From Stenomitos rutilans HA7619-LM2 (GTDB lineage: Bacteria; Cyanobacteriota; Cyanobacteriia; Leptolyngbyales; Leptolyngbyaceae), in NCBI GenBank assembly GCA_019358945.1, contig JAHHIE010000019.1:42275-106274 (forward strand): 64,000 nt of DNA, given 5' to 3'. Within the stretch, counting starts at the first letter, position 1, and every line of letters starts with the position of its first letter. Positions 63,864 through 64,000 of the stretch are shown here, in pieces. The notes below the pieces were generated by a model. That model was given only the letters and a program-made list of their open reading frames with translations. It ran no database searches and was not told the origin of the DNA. The translations under genes and the position numbers were made by a program.

Positions 63864-64000
63864 CTATCCCAAGAATTTAGAACTTACGCATTGACAAAAA
63901 GAGTGAAATGTGGTGACTCTAGGATAGTCTCGTAGCCCGCAGAAACCAGTTGTGAGAGAACCGTCTAAGCCCTCAACCGCCAAGTGTACTTGCGCCCTGT
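63864..64000 (-). CDS. Partial ORF entering from the right edge, in a possible IS end
   Basis: The minus strand is open for 45 codons from the window edge to the TAG at 63864-63866 (AQVHLAVEGLDGSLTTGFCG, LRDYPRVTTF). The last ten codons read through the ACTTACGC terminal repeat at 63879. It may be the end of a transposon-borne gene, or only a readable repeat; the rest lies outside the window. Confidence 0.3.
   Translation of the reverse strand, partial: RAQVHLAVEGLDGSLTTGFCGLRDYPRVTTFHSFCQCVSSKFLG
63879..64000. mobile_element. End of an ACTTACGC element or insertion sequence
   Basis: AGAACTTACGCATTGACAAA at 63879 matches the 11-base terminus of the elements near 9.0, 9.2 and 47.2 kb, after which the sequence is unique. 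It points into the window's right edge, so a larger element probably continues beyond 64000. Confidence 0.5.

Noticed and set aside
1..64000. Many GCGATCGC and GATCGC repeats as a possible CRISPR or phase-variable array
   Set aside because: They are HIP1 palindromes spread through genes and spacers, typical of cyanobacterial genomes, without regular spacers.
1..64000. tRNA, rRNA, tmRNA, 6S or Yfr1 RNA genes
   Set aside because: Searched by eye for T-loop GGTTCGAATCC-like motifs and the Yfr1 core ACTCCTCACAC; none found in gene-free stretches.

Overview
The window is chromosomal DNA of a cyanobacterium, most likely filamentous or mat-forming. The evidence is the very high density of the HIP1 octamer GCGATCGC, a Psb32 photosystem II repair protein, PATAN-type and PilJ-type phototaxis/gliding proteins, a PhoX phosphatase with a Tat signal, and intergenic repeat families typical of filamentous cyanobacteria. 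Nearly everything is recognisable core or accessory chromosome. I see no prophage, CRISPR array, rRNA, tRNA or complete insertion sequence.

Layout. 1-6.4 kb: the 3' part of a fused 5-oxoprolinase, then a Tat-exported PhoX phosphatase. 6.7-8.5 kb: a GspE/PilB-type secretion or pilus ATPase. 8.5-10.2 kb: a repeat-rich stretch with small or doubtful ORFs, a MITE-like element and one hypothetical gene. 10.2-12.9 kb: a small conserved cyanobacterial protein, psb32 and glutamate dehydrogenase. 13.2-24.5 kb: a six-gene minus-strand chemotaxis operon in the order PATAN response regulator, CheY, CheW, MCP, MCP, CheA-REC, matching the Pil/Hmp/Tax loci that control type IV pilus motility. 25.4-34 kb: YdcF, a nitroreductase, a class III cyclase-like protein, pirin, a TPR-FHA protein, acetolactate synthase with a C-terminal zinc ribbon, and a TPR protein. 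34.2-38.7 kb: an inactive/active M16 peptidase pair, Fe superoxide dismutase and a frameshifted CPBP protease gene. 38.9-45.1 kb: the rimP-nusA-ylxR-infB operon on the minus strand, with a terminator-like hairpin directly in front of rimP. 45.4-50.2 kb: sppA and a large HExxH metalloprotease. 50.5-55.1 kb: a heptad-repeat coiled-coil gene, a large EcsC-like membrane protein with a threefold N-terminal repeat, an orphan sugar-type ABC ATPase and a small lipoprotein. 55.3-58.7 kb: a CFA-synthase-like methyltransferase divergent from a fatty acid desaturase, then a DUF4126 membrane protein. 58.7-63.6 kb: a complete carbohydrate ABC importer on the minus strand.

The most distinctive property is how repeat DNA has spread. 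The AACTCAAAAC / GGGAGTNGGGAG type repeats that fill spacers also sit in frame inside two conserved enzymes: three times in oxoprolinase and once in an ABC ATPase. Oxoprolinase and the ATPase share one nearly identical cassette. The same repeats, plus a MITE, pad every spacer of the sugar transporter operon. Other items worth a second look are the rimP leader hairpin, the EcsC-like multidomain protein, the methyltransferase/desaturase pair, the Arg-to-Lys change in the cyclase and the broken CPBP gene. I did not find a clear candidate for a wholly new multi-gene system; the best uncharacterised material is the EcsC-like protein and the lipid-modification pair.

Start codons were re-chosen by Shine-Dalgarno sequence and family alignment where the longest frame looked too long. 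All functional names come from recognising motifs by eye; no database search was run.
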